NCBI GenBank assembly: GCA_037178625.1
Contig: CM074137.1
Coordinates: 1,674,001 to 1,738,000 of the forward strand
Source: Skeletonema tropicum
Lineage: Eukaryota > Bacillariophyta > Thalassiosirophyceae > Thalassiosirales > Thalassiosiraceae
Direction: 5' to 3'
DNA: 64,000 nt
Shown: positions 21,008 through 30,425 of the stretch, piece by piece
How positions within the stretch are numbered: position 1 is the stretch's first letter
How the letters are laid out: each line of letters starts with the position of its first letter
Made by a program: the position numbers and the translations under genes
Notes under the pieces: model-generated
Databases searched by the model: none
Seen by the model: the letters and a program-made list of their open reading frames with translations, nothing else
Told to the model about the DNA's origin: nothing

Positions 21008-21517
21008 ATGAAAATGATCAACAACCGCCTCCCATACGCGGCAGCTACCATCTTGCTAGCGTTATTTGCATCGGCTGGCGTCGTATCTTCATTTTCCACC
21101 ACCGCTCCATCGAGAGCTGCATCCAGAACAGTTTCAGTTGTATCCAATCAGCAGCCATGGAAGTCCATTAGCAGCAGTAAGACAACGCAACAAACATTCG
21201 TATCTTACTCTTCTGACACAACAACAACAGCACTGCAAATGAGCGGTGGTTCCAACCCAGATGTTGACACTGACGGAACCGATGCAGGAAAATACCTCTT
21301 GTTCCTAGTATTGCTTGTAAACGTTTGGGCATTTAGTATTCCAGTGGAGTTTCGAAGGGCAAGATTCTGTACCGAAGAGCAAGTGCGTTTAAACTCTGAT
21401 AGTCACTGCATCACATTTGACGATTGGAAGTCTGGTATTATTGATTATTATGCTAATGGAGGTGGAGTTGATTTTAATTTCGAAGTGGAGGAAGGAAACA
21501 AGTGGATTGGATCATGA
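21008..21517 (+). CDS. Small plastid-targeted membrane protein
   Basis: 169 residues. The N terminus has a signal peptide (AAATILLALFASAGVVSSF) with the cleavage site directly before Phe-Ser, an ASAF-like plastid motif, then a Ser/Thr-rich transit peptide to about residue 78 (ALQMSGG, a typical mature start). The mature part has one transmembrane helix (YLLFLVLLVNVWAFSIP) and an acidic C-terminal domain with DDWKSGIIDYYANGGG. I do not recognise the family. Targeting to the plastid, probably its thylakoid or envelope membrane, is inferred. Confidence 0.75.
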   Translation: MKMINNRLPYAAATILLALFASAGVVSSFSTTAPSRAASRTVSVVSNQQPWKSISSSKTTQQTFVSYSSDTTTTALQMSGGSNPDVDTDGTDAGKYLLFLVLLVNVWAFSIPVEFRRARFCTEEQVRLNSDSHCITFDDWKSGIIDYYANGGGVDFNFEVEEGNKWIGS

Positions 21518-22154
21518 ATATGATGTGAATGTGAAACGACCTTACAATCTTGAGCGACTGCAGGGAAGTGATAGTGTGATCTTGTGCTTATGAAGTACCT
21601 TAATATTTATCAAGACAGCGCGAAACTATTGCAACAGTTTTTCTCTAGCTGAGAGTAGGTACATGTTCTAATTGCTTAAATAACTTGTAACAACCTCGAA
21701 CTAGTCTACTCTGACCCTATCTCTGTGTGTGTGTCTGTAACTACACGTTTTTCCCAACGAATGGACTGACAAGTCCGCGGGCAGTATTCATGCAACCCCT
21801 AGGCACTTGCTGTTATAGAAATAAAAGACTATACTAAACCCCACATCTACTTGACTTGGAGACACAGACCAACCCGAACAATCCTCTAGTCAGTCTCCTC
21901 AGCCTCAACACCAACACTAATTGCCTCTTCCTTTTTCAATTCACGGATACGCTTACAGTGATGTTTGTGCACTCTCCAATGTTCTACCTGGTGGGCTCTT
22001 CCACAATAACGAGCAACATTGCACCTACCACAGCGATCAAGCCTCGCCACTCCTTATTTTTTCCACTCCTTATTTTTTCCATCGCTGAGTCGTATTCTAT
22101 CTATTTGTTTGCGTAACTTGTGGCAACTTGCTACTGCTCTACTCTGCTCTCGCA
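21518..22154. other. Intergenic DNA between convergent genes
   Basis: 3' regions of the genes on both sides. Contains a short duplicated word (CACTCCTTATTTTTTCCA near 22049-22082) and a GT run near 21725. No gene supported. Confidence 0.6.
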
Positions 22155-22773
22155 TCAATCTTGTCTTGTATACAAAAACCACCGTTCTGTAGCCGTACTA
22201 TCTGCCTTCCCTCGACAGCAAGCCAGTGGCTCTCCAAGCCCTGGAACCTCCCATCCAAATGATATTATTCTGCTTCCTTTCGTCATCTCCACAAGCAGCG
22301 TTGGAACTAATCGATCCATTGTCTCTGGCAAAAGAAACGTGCATATCACATTGAATTGATCCAACTCAACTTCAAACAAGTCCTTTACGTCAAACTTTGG
22401 TCTCTTTCCGGTATCAAGCGTATCCATTTCATCTGCCAGCTCTTTCGCCTGTGTTATCAGATTCTTATCCAGATCATAACCTGTCCCATCTGCACCCATC
22501 AAACAGGCTGCTATACAAATTCTTCCATCACCGCAACCTAAATCGACAACTTTGTCACATTCTGAAACTTGCGCAGCAATTAAGTGCATCTTTTGCTGCC
22601 TGATGATTAATGCCCAAGAATGGTGCTACAAATCCTTTTCCCCAGTCAAAGCCAAATGTTCTACTTGCTCTATCTACATCGGATTGTATTATTCCTTCCA
22701 AACTCCCACAAGTAGCTGGACAAGTCTCGTCTAGAACTGGGCCTGCACCACAAATAGGACATTTGGTTGTCAT
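22155..22773 (-). CDS. Class I SAM-dependent methyltransferase with N-terminal Cys4 motif, one frame break
   Basis: Two adjoining frames make one protein of about 206 residues. The first (from ATG at 22773) has a zinc-ribbon-like CPICGAG and CPATCG and a conserved WGKGFVAPFLGIN. The second (to 22155) has the SAM-binding motif VVDLGCGDGRICIA, the acidic strand end GYDLDKN, and a motif IV-like VICTFLLPETMDRL. The frame changes by one base near 22590, where the sequence reads through GCAGCAAAAGATGCAC. No intron fits. Either the gene is broken or there is a one-base assembly error. The substrate is unknown; the fold resembles small lysine-type methyltransferases. Confidence 0.75.
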
Positions 22774-22858
22774 GATTCTTCCAATTCTTCTGTACAGTAT
22801 AATTATGATTATTTACATGAGAGCAACTAGTAGATGCAAATTATCATGACACATCCAA

Positions 22859-23116
22859 TCACCCTCCGTCCTCCAGCAAATCAAATGCATATGTCACTGC
22901 AAAATACAAGAAGGCGATACATGCAATCACTATTATTACATCAACAATATTACATACTATGCACTTGAACGAGTATCGAGGAGGTCGTGGGCTTTGGTCA
23001 GTGCGATGAAGGATGTGCCTACCCGATGCGTGGTCGTAATAGAATTGATAGTCATCGTGAACCTCCTGCCCTTTGGCAGCACCGCTGCTGCCACTACCCG
23101 TGTCGATATCCATCAT
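22859..23116 (-). CDS. Small tail-anchored membrane protein
   Basis: 85 residues. The N-terminal half is polar and carries an aromatic block (DDYQFYYDHASGRHILHR); two Cys (CIVC) precede a hydrophobic helix (VIIVIACIAFLYFAVTYAF) near the C terminus. The shape suggests a tail-anchored ER or organelle membrane protein. It lies 86 bp downstream of the methyltransferase gene on the same strand in gene order 23116 then 22773. Family not recognised. Confidence 0.55.
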   Translation of the reverse strand: MMDIDTGSGSSGAAKGQEVHDDYQFYYDHASGRHILHRTDQSPRPPRYSFKCIVCNIVDVIIVIACIAFLYFAVTYAFDLLEDGG

Positions 23117-23171
23117 TGTTTCAGCTTACCTGCTGCTTTATGTAGTAGGATTAGAGTAGGAGCAAGCTTTT

Positions 23172-23476
23172 AGCATGGGAACCTCGAACCTGGGGTTGAC
23201 ACTGCTTGTTAAAATTATCTCAGCACGTGCAAAATCTAAAACTAACAAACTGGGACTCGATTTCTTACCATCTGCTGTCGTAGGTACCTCTGCCATCTGC
23301 CATCTGCGCTGGTATTGAGATGGACGAGCAGCGTGTCAAATGAGAGGCCGATCGCGCCAATCGATCGAGCGGCACGTGCGATCGAGTCCCGTTTCGGATA
23401 GTTTTTATCCAAGCAAGTATGTGGAGAATCGCTCGCTAGCAAAAATCAAGCAGTGTCAACCCCAGGTTCCCATGCT
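23172..23476. repeat. Inverted repeat pair in divergent promoter region
   Basis: AGCATGGGAACCT ... GGGGTTGACACTGCTTG at 23172-23208 is matched by its complement at 23447-23476. The left arm has an extra 7-bp direct duplication (CGAACCT). About 240 bp separates the arms. It may be a small fold-back element or duplicated regulatory sequence between the 23116 gene and the Hsp70 gene. Confidence 0.75.
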
Positions 23477-23571
23477 TTTAGCTAGTTTTTGGGGAGATTT
23501 CTACACAGGATTTCTACGTCGGATCTGATATAAAATTTTCCGCTATCCATCCTCTTCCCCTCTCACTAATA

Positions 23572-25737
23572 ATGGCTCATAGCAACATGGAGCAACCACC
23601 ACCAAGCAACCGGAAGGGCGGCTGGATAGGAATAGATCTCGGCACAAGTAACTGCACTGCAGCCGTTTGGGATTTAGACCGATCACGATGCAAAGTGTTA
23701 CGGCTGGGCTACAAAAATTTGGCTCGTCCGCCACCTGATGGGAGCAGTAGTGGCAAGGGAGGAAAGATTGTGCCGTCTGCCGTTCTCTTTGATGATGGTG
23801 GTGATGATAAAGTTGGGTATGACGCAATATCTAAGTTGGGAATTACTGATAATGATGACCCAGGAGGACATGCCGTCGATGTTTCTACAGCTCTGGTAAC
23901 GTCATTCAAGCGTATAGTGGGAATGACGTCAAACCAAGCAAGAGAGATGCAATTATCTGATGGAGAGTTTTGGGATTCATTACCCTTTCAAGCAGTAATA
24001 ATAAATGAAGACGATTCGAAAAAAGAGGCACTACCTAAGCAATTAAATCAGACAGGGTATGAAGTGAAAGATGCAGCTTTTGATGTATTGGGTGATACCG
24101 CTAGTGGAACTTATGCACAATCTCTATCGACAAATGAATCCTCATCGAAGACAAACAAGAAAGAAGGAGTTGCTATTCGTATACATCCACTCAATTCCAA
24201 AACTGGCCGCTTAGTCACACCATTAGACGTCACTACCACTCTGCTGCAATCAATCCGGGTCTCTGCAAATGAATATCTCGGAGGCAAGAACAGATCCAAA
24301 ATTCTTGCACCTGGCATGTCACCGAGTGAAACTAATCCACAACCAACGATAGCAAACTGCGTCATTGGTGTTCCAGCTCATTACAGCCTTGCTCAAAGGA
24401 CATCGATACAAATTGCCGCGAAAGAAGCTGGCTTTAGTGGATATGTTGGCGTCATGACCGAATCAACAGCTGCTGCCATGTCGTATGGACTCTTTGTTAC
24501 CCCGAGTTCTGATGACAATGGAAAAATAATATTAGTCTTTGACATGGGCGGTGGAACAACTGATGTCACTATTGCCAAAATGGATACTGGAAATAGCAAT
24601 GATGTGGTCCAATTTCGAGTGATTGCTACCGCCGGTGACAAATGCTTAGGAGGAGACAATGTAGATGACTTATTAGCGAATTATGTTTGGAAGCGCCTTG
24701 TTTCGACATCGGAAGCTGCTGATTCGTCGTGGAAAGCATCGGAACATCAAGAATTAGTTAGACAGTGTCGACATGCAAAGGAAGAACTATGTGGTAATGG
24801 CGACAGTGATTCAATACCAGCTGATAGTGCTATCGTAGCCTATCATGGTAAGGAATTGCACATTACAAGAAGAGAATTTGATCAAGCCATAGAGCATCTT
24901 GTAGGCCGAGCAGAACGTGTAGTAGATGACGCGTTATTAGCATTGGGAGCGCAAGAACCTACGGCAAAAGTACGCGAAGTCATCTTAGTGGGAGGGTCAA
25001 CTCATATTCCCACCATTAGATCAATGCTATCTCGAAAGTTTCCTCCTCCGTTTGTTCCAGAATTGTGTACTTCAATATCAGCCGAGACCGCAGTATCACA
25101 AGGACTAGCAATTCAGGCAGCACTTGTGTCAGGACAGGTACCTTTATTCGAGCTTAGAAATGCAATGATGCTTGATACAATGCCACATTCTATTGGCGTT
25201 TGGGTTTGTGGCCCGAATTCTACGAAAGAAGCTCCCTACGAGAAGGGTGATTTCATACAGGCAGGAGAAGTGGCACCAGATGGACATTTCGTACCAATCC
25301 TTGAAAAAGATACAACCTTACCAGCTAAAGGGACCACAACCTTTCAGCTAGCAAATGCAGATCAAAACGGAGTCAGCATTGTGGCTGTAGAAAATATCGG
25401 ACAAGATCAATACCAATGCATGGGTGTCTTCAACTTCTTGCTTCACCACGTAGAAGATTGTGGCAACACAAGAAAAGTGGAAGTAGGTATGGTTCTCAAA
25501 GAAAGTGGACAGTTCATCGTTTCAATTTTTGATGAATTGGATCCCGAACATCGCGAGAAAGGACGCGAATATCTAGAAAGCAAAGGTTTGATCGATAATG
25601 AGGCCCTCGAAGAAGAGAAGCTAGGCTCAGTATCAGGAAACGAAATTGGCTTGATTTTATTCTGCGTGGCGTTCTTTGCTTTGTACGTTACTGTCAAAGT
25701 TATGTTCAATGAGATTGATCTTGATACTGAGTTGTAG
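23572..25737 (+). CDS. Hsp70-like chaperone with C-terminal membrane anchor
   Basis: 721 residues, single exon. The Hsp70 ATPase domain is complete: phosphate-1 motif WIGIDLGTSNCTAAVWD, connect region, phosphate-2 motif LVFDMGGGTTDVTIAK, and adenosine motif EVILVGGSTHIPTIRSML. The N-terminal domain carries a non-canonical insertion around residues 155-200 (Ser/Asn/Lys-rich). The substrate-binding part after residue 520 is short and diverged (PLFELRNAMMLDTMPHSIGV). No canonical helical lid or EEVD tail is present; instead the protein ends with a hydrophobic helix (IGLILFCVAFFALYVTVKVMF) and an acidic tail. It has no N-terminal signal, so tail anchoring with the chaperone in the cytosol is the simplest reading. 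Confidence 0.88.
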   Translation: MAHSNMEQPPPSNRKGGWIGIDLGTSNCTAAVWDLDRSRCKVLRLGYKNLARPPPDGSSSGKGGKIVPSAVLFDDGGDDKVGYDAISKLGITDNDDPGGHAVDVSTALVTSFKRIVGMTSNQAREMQLSDGEFWDSLPFQAVIINEDDSKKEALPKQLNQTGYEVKDAAFDVLGDTASGTYAQSLSTNESSSKTNKKEGVAIRIHPLNSKTGRLVTPLDVTTTLLQSIRVSANEYLGGKNRSKILAPGMSPSETNPQPTIANCVIGVPAHYSLAQRTSIQIAAKEAGFSGYVGVMTESTAAAMSYGLFVTPSSDDNGKIILVFDMGGGTTDVTIAKMDTGNSNDVVQFRVIATAGDKCLGGDNVDDLLANYVWKRLVSTSEAADSSWKASEHQELVRQCRHAKEELCGNGDSDSIPADSAIVAYHGKELHITRREFDQAIEHLVGRAERVVDDALLALGAQEPTAKVREVILVGGSTHIPTIRSMLSRKFPPPFVPELCTSISAETAVSQGLAIQAALVSGQVPLFELRNAMMLDTMPHSIGVWVCGPNSTKEAPYEKGDFIQAGEVAPDGHFVPILEKDTTLPAKGTTTFQLANADQNGVSIVAVENIGQDQYQCMGVFNFLLHHVEDCGNTRKVEVGMVLKESGQFIVSIFDELDPEHREKGREYLESKGLIDNEALEEEKLGSVSGNEIGLILFCVAFFALYVTVKVMFNEIDLDTEL

Positions 25738-25775
25738 GTTACGATACTGCATTGAATAAAAAGAGTGATTACGGC

Positions 25776-28238
25776 TCAACCTTCAGACTGCGTGGCGACA
25801 TATTGCTGTCTGTATTCCTTGATCTTCTTCATATTCACAACATACATTCCATTCGCATTGCCGCACTTCCTCTCAATCGCCTCGACATCCGATTCACCAA
25901 CTTTTTTAGGATCCGAATCCGTCTCTTTCTTCGTAGTAGGAGTGGTGTGCGGAACATCATGACTGGCATGCCAACACGAACAAGTGTCCGCCTGACACCC
26001 AACGCCGCTCCTCACACATGGGCAATCTATACCCCAGCAACATGGTTGTGTTTCAATAGCATCATGTAACATTTTCTCCATCTTTTCACGAGACATATCA
26101 CTATTGCCCTTGTGGAGTAATCCACGTTTGCGTAGTTCCTCACGAACTTTACGCTCGTTCATACGTCGGTGACTTTTCTTCTTTTTGTGATTGGATTTAT
26201 CCGCTTCTCCGGGAAGAAAGACATTCAGCTTCCGGCAATCGCAACCGAGGTTGGTAGGGTCAGATCGTTCTATCCGAAGTGACTCGAGATCATGTTGGAC
26301 ATGTTGTGTAAAGACTGGATCCAAGTGATTTGTGACATCGTCGTCATCATCTTCTTGCATAATATGCCCCGCACTTCGTTTTGTCGTCGAGCTGGCAGCA
26401 GCAGCAGCAACCTCTTCTGCAAATTTTAGGAGATGATCATCCCTCTGCAATATCCTTCGACGTTCATCTTCCTTAATCACACCAAACAGTGGATTACGCC
26501 CCCGATGATTGTACAACAATTCCTCCTCCTCCGTAAGATCATCCCTTTTGACCCTGCTGCTGCTGCTGTTGCTGCTCCCTCCAGGAAGTTTCTTCTTGTA
26601 ATCATACGGTCTTGTTTCCAAAACTCCATCTGGTACATGGACAGGTTGTGCCAATAACTGTTCCAACTCTTGTTTCTCGGCGTCACTCATTTCCATTTTG
26701 CAATATCCACTACTACCCTTTCGATTCTTACCACCACTATTACCGCCACCTCCACCGCCACTGAAACTTCCACTACGTTGACGTCCTCCCCCACCCCCCT
26801 TGGAAGAAGATGAACCACCAAAACTTCCACTTCTTTCACGTCGTCCTCCTCCCTTATTATTCCTTGTATTGTACGAATGATGATGCTTGGAATGTAACTG
26901 AGAATGATGCTTCTTTTCCCACGCTTTCTCAAAATTACGTTTCCGTTGCTCGTGTATTAATTGTGTGTAACGCTGTTGCAGTTCGACTTGTTTGCGTGAT
27001 TCAAAGTCATCAATTTTCCAGCCATGGTAGTCGTGATGTCTGTGATGATGATGATGATGTTTGTTGTTGCTTGGCGATGATGATAATGATGATAAAGTAG
27101 CATTATCTACTGCTTCTTTCATGGGACTACTTGTTGTGGAGATGACTTGACCACTTTCAACATCCATTGTATTGTTGTGTTCTGTAACGATAGTTGTGGA
27201 TAGACCAAGTGGATACCCTCCGTCGGCTGGAACAACATGCGTTCCTATTGTTCGAGCGTATTCACGAACTGAGATGGTGCCAAAGGATATTGATTTGGAG
27301 GATGATGATGATGATGATGATTTTTTGGTTGGTGTAGATTGTATTGACATGGAATTATCTTCTAAAACAGTTGATTTGCCATCAGCATTATCCACGTTGT
27401 TGTTATTGTCATCGTTAATTGATGTTTCTATCATATCATTCTGATCAATATTCCCATTTTCATTGCTATCATTTGCCAATGCAGCACCATCATCTAAGTT
27501 GTTGGCATTTGATTTCTTTTTCTTCTTCTGTGTAAAGTCATTTTGCACAATTGTTGAGACGATTGCATAACGTCCAAGAATGAGTGAGACGGAAGTACAG
27601 CCAACATTATATATATATATATATAGAATTCGAATGAAATAAATTAATGATGAACTACTTACCTTTTTCTTCTTCTTTTTCTTCTTTCGAACCGGAGATG
27701 AAACCTCCCCATCAACAACAACGGTACTTTGTCCATCAACATCCATTTTGCTTATATTTGAATCACCATCATCATTGTCTTGACAGTCTTCATCATCAAT
27801 ATCACTATCATCTGAAAGTACCTTCACATTGATCGCCTCTACCACCTCTGGCTCTTCTTCACCATCCACCATCATCATCCTGCGTTGATTCTCATTGGCA
27901 GTATTCCGCCCATCACTTTTTACAGCAGTGGTTGTTGTGGTGGTAGTAGTAGCCTGATGAGCACGAAGAGCCGCAGCAAACTCCTCCTTGCTAACCTTCC
28001 CATCTGCATACTTTTGCCGTAGCTCTGTGAGTGATACTACAGCTGCATCTTGGACTAGATAGCCGTCTGTTTTATGGACAACTGATGATGACGACGAACC
28101 TGCCGCTGCTGCAGTAGATAATAATGGCGCAGCTGGTTGATGGCTACTGTAGTAATCATTGTTGTCTTCCTCTTCGGAATCGGAAAAGTCATCCAGTTTG
28201 AGATTGTAGGATGCGGATGGGGGCGGTGGTGGTGGCAT
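25776..28238 (-). CDS. Cysteine-rich nuclear protein, CSRNP-like, two exons
   Basis: Predicted exons 27664-28238 (approximately, donor GTAAGT at 27662) and 25776-27527, about 775 residues. The 135-bp intron is in frame without stops, so a naive translation retains it; it contains a TA microsatellite and ends in TTTACACAG. The N-terminal two thirds are Ser/Asp/Gly/His-rich and disordered with poly-Lys clusters. The C-terminal 160 residues hold a conserved Cys pattern: NLGCDCRKLN, then CCWGIDCPCVRSGVGCQADT with CSCWH, then RKCGNANGMYVVN. This spacing fits the CSRNP (AXUD1) N-terminal Cys domain known from nuclear transcription-related proteins, with a SAP-like basic helix between. Function here is inferred. 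Confidence 0.75.
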   Translation of the reverse strand: MPPPPPPSASYNLKLDDFSDSEEEDNNDYYSSHQPAAPLLSTAAAAGSSSSSVVHKTDGYLVQDAAVVSLTELRQKYADGKVSKEEFAAALRAHQATTTTTTTTAVKSDGRNTANENQRRMMMVDGEEEPEVVEAINVKVLSDDSDIDDEDCQDNDDGDSNISKMDVDGQSTVVVDGEVSSPVRKKKKKKKKVSSSSLIYFIRILYIYIYNVGCTSVSLILGRYAIVSTIVQNDFTQKKKKKSNANNLDDGAALANDSNENGNIDQNDMIETSINDDNNNNVDNADGKSTVLEDNSMSIQSTPTKKSSSSSSSSKSISFGTISVREYARTIGTHVVPADGGYPLGLSTTIVTEHNNTMDVESGQVISTTSSPMKEAVDNATLSSLSSSPSNNKHHHHHHRHHDYHGWKIDDFESRKQVELQQRYTQLIHEQRKRNFEKAWEKKHHSQLHSKHHHSYNTRNNKGGGRRERSGSFGGSSSSKGGGGGRQRSGSFSGGGGGGNSGGKNRKGSSGYCKMEMSDAEKQELEQLLAQPVHVPDGVLETRPYDYKKKLPGGSSNSSSSRVKRDDLTEEEELLYNHRGRNPLFGVIKEDERRRILQRDDHLLKFAEEVAAAAASSTTKRSAGHIMQEDDDDDVTNHLDPVFTQHVQHDLESLRIERSDPTNLGCDCRKLNVFLPGEADKSNHKKKKSHRRMNERKVREELRKRGLLHKGNSDMSREKMEKMLHDAIETQPCCWGIDCPCVRSGVGCQADTCSCWHASHDVPHTTPTTKKETDSDPKKVGESDVEAIERKCGNANGMYVVNMKKIKEYRQQYVATQSEG
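27528..27662 (-). other. In-frame 135-bp intron with TA microsatellite
   Basis: The donor AAG/GTAAGTAG at 27662 and acceptor TTTACACAG at 27528 bound a stop-free stretch that is a multiple of three. The (TA)n run at about 27609-27626 lies inside. Translated, it gives an implausible hydrophobic insert in a Lys-rich region, which supports intron status. Confidence 0.75.
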
Positions 28239-28693
28239 GTGGATAATGGTTGATCTTGGAGTTGATACAGGCCTTCTTATGGGTTGTTCTTTGGTAGTTA
28301 CTACGGCGAAGGTTTCATGGTCATGGCGTCGTCCACAAATTTTGATCTTTGATTTTTCAACTTGGGCAAAGAGTCCTGTTTACTGCCTCTAATTTACCTC
28401 TTTCTAGCTCAAAATTGGACTGTGAGTCCCGTTCTCTGCCTCGTCCGTCCCCGGTATTTGCTCACGAACAATGCCAATTTTGCCCGTATCATCGTTCCAA
28501 TTTTTGTTTCTTCACGCCCGCCACATCACTTCCTTGAATCTTGCACTTTGGAACCGACCATGATGTCGGCGGCCGGGCGCATCGGCAGCTTTCATGACCA
28601 TTCTTCGGAACAAAATCATTGTTTGGCTGTTTTCATAATAGAACAACAAGGGGGCATAAGGTATCGAACCAAACAGCCACCAAACATCTATAC

Positions 28694-30298
28694 ATGCACG
28701 CAATGAAACACTGCTGGCAGAAGCTGCTAATGTTATATCTTCTCGGATGCGTTGGATCGAACGCGTTTGCGATTGGTGGTAGTGGTAAGAAGGGTAGTGC
28801 GATTACTACTCATCTTGTTGTTGGAATTACATCTCGTGGTGGTGGTGGTGGTAGTTTGGATGGTGGTAGGCGGGCTATTTCGAGAATTATAAACTTTTCC
28901 AATAGTGACAGTAACAGCAGCAGTGGCGGTGGTGCGTCCTCATCCTCCACTGCACTGCAGCAAACATCCTCTTATGAACAACAACCCCACCCCCAAACCG
29001 GCAAAACACCCCTCATCTACAAAGGAGGACACATCTGCGTCCGCCTCGCACGTAAATCCGACGTACCCCAAATTCAAAATTGCAACCTCGCCACACTGCC
29101 CGAGAATTACAACGCCAACTTTTATGTGAATCACATGAGACAATGGCCGGATTTGGCGTTGGTGGCGGAGCATATCCCCGAGGGGTATGATATACAGCGT
29201 GATAGGGAGTATAATGCGAATGTGAACAATGGTGAGGAGGAGCAGCAGCAGCAGAGGATTACTCCGCTGAGAGAGTATATTGCCAAGAAGCGACGAAGGG
29301 GTAGTCATAGTGGTACTACAGATGGATCACTACCCAAGAAGGAAATTGTGGGGTATATTCTGGGCAAGGTAGAAGAACGTCCAGTCAATCCTATACGACA
29401 AATCTTTCCACAATCACGTGTTCCACCACTCTATGATGAGGAGGATACGTTATTACAGTATATGGATGGAGCTAATATGAATGGAGCACGAGTATTTCGT
29501 CAAGCCAATACTCAACAACCACAGCCACGTCGAACCGAGACACTGGGACACGTTACCTCCATAGCTGTCCATTCCCACGCACGTCGATTAGGGATTGCAT
29601 CCTCACTATTAAACCAACTACATTATCATCTTGGACAATGCTATAACGCCAAATCGGTAGGACTGCATGTCCGAATTAGTAATCAGGCAGCTGTCAAATT
29701 GTACTGTGAACGGTTGGGATATGATGTTGCTGATATTATTCCGTATTATTATGGGGATGGGGAGGATGCGTATTTTATGAAGAAGGATTTGTTGTTTGTT
29801 GGTGGAGGTGATGATGGTCGTAGTAGTTATGACGATGATGATGTTGATGCAGTTGTAGAAGAGAGGATGAGGAGATCATCACCGCCATCGTTTGAGAGTC
29901 GTGATGATTGGATTAATAGAGATGCTAGGTCAGGTGGTAGTTTCTTTGATAATCGGAGTAGTATGAGAGATTCATTGTCGGCAGAAGAACGTGCTTGGAT
30001 CAATAGTGGTGCTGGGAACACTTCATCATCATCATCATCATCGCCTCAAAGGTCCATTGGGGGACACTTCAAACGAAGCTTTCAAACATTTCTCAACGGA
30101 GGAGATCCATCGCCACCACCACCACAGGGATCTAGGTCGCGATGGGATAGACCAGTTTGGGAGACTGGGCCAGAGTATTTAAGGCTGCCACGTTATACCG
30201 AGATTCGGAAGAGTAGTACGCCGGCGGAAAGAATAGAAGAGGAAACTGCGAGGGATTCATCGTCGTTGATGGAGTATGAGCAACGCGTCGCATCTTGA
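28694..30298 (+). CDS. GNAT N-acetyltransferase (NAA10/ARD1-like) with plastid-type presequence
   Basis: About 534 residues from the ATG at 28694 (the frame is open further up, but that part is not protein-like). A signal peptide (LLMLYLLGCVGSNAFAIGG) ends at an AF motif, so plastid targeting is likely. The GNAT domain begins near residue 110 with HICVRLARKSDVPQIQNCNL and LPENYNANFYVNHMRQWPDL, the substrate loop pattern of catalytic NatA subunits. After a long insert come GHVTSIAVHSHARRLGIASS (acetyl-CoA site with R/Q-x-x-G-x-A) and LHVRISNQAAVKLYCERLGY. The C-terminal 150 residues are Ser/Asp/Arg-rich. In cytosolic NatA the catalytic core is about 150-230 residues, so this is an expanded form. 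Protein N-terminal acetylation in the plastid is the inferred role. Confidence 0.8.
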   Translation: MHAMKHCWQKLLMLYLLGCVGSNAFAIGGSGKKGSAITTHLVVGITSRGGGGGSLDGGRRAISRIINFSNSDSNSSSGGGASSSSTALQQTSSYEQQPHPQTGKTPLIYKGGHICVRLARKSDVPQIQNCNLATLPENYNANFYVNHMRQWPDLALVAEHIPEGYDIQRDREYNANVNNGEEEQQQQRITPLREYIAKKRRRGSHSGTTDGSLPKKEIVGYILGKVEERPVNPIRQIFPQSRVPPLYDEEDTLLQYMDGANMNGARVFRQANTQQPQPRRTETLGHVTSIAVHSHARRLGIASSLLNQLHYHLGQCYNAKSVGLHVRISNQAAVKLYCERLGYDVADIIPYYYGDGEDAYFMKKDLLFVGGGDDGRSSYDDDDVDAVVEERMRRSSPPSFESRDDWINRDARSGGSFFDNRSSMRDSLSAEERAWINSGAGNTSSSSSSSPQRSIGGHFKRSFQTFLNGGDPSPPPPQGSRSRWDRPVWETGPEYLRLPRYTEIRKSSTPAERIEEETARDSSSLMEYEQRVAS

Positions 30299-30425
30299 AT
30301 TGGCAGCATAGAAAAGAGAGATATTTTGTTTACTTATATGAAAAAAAAGGGACGGGGAGAAATGGGGTTAGTAGACTCTGTAAATTAGTGATGATTGATT
30401 TCAGTGTTAACTTCTTGCAATTTAT

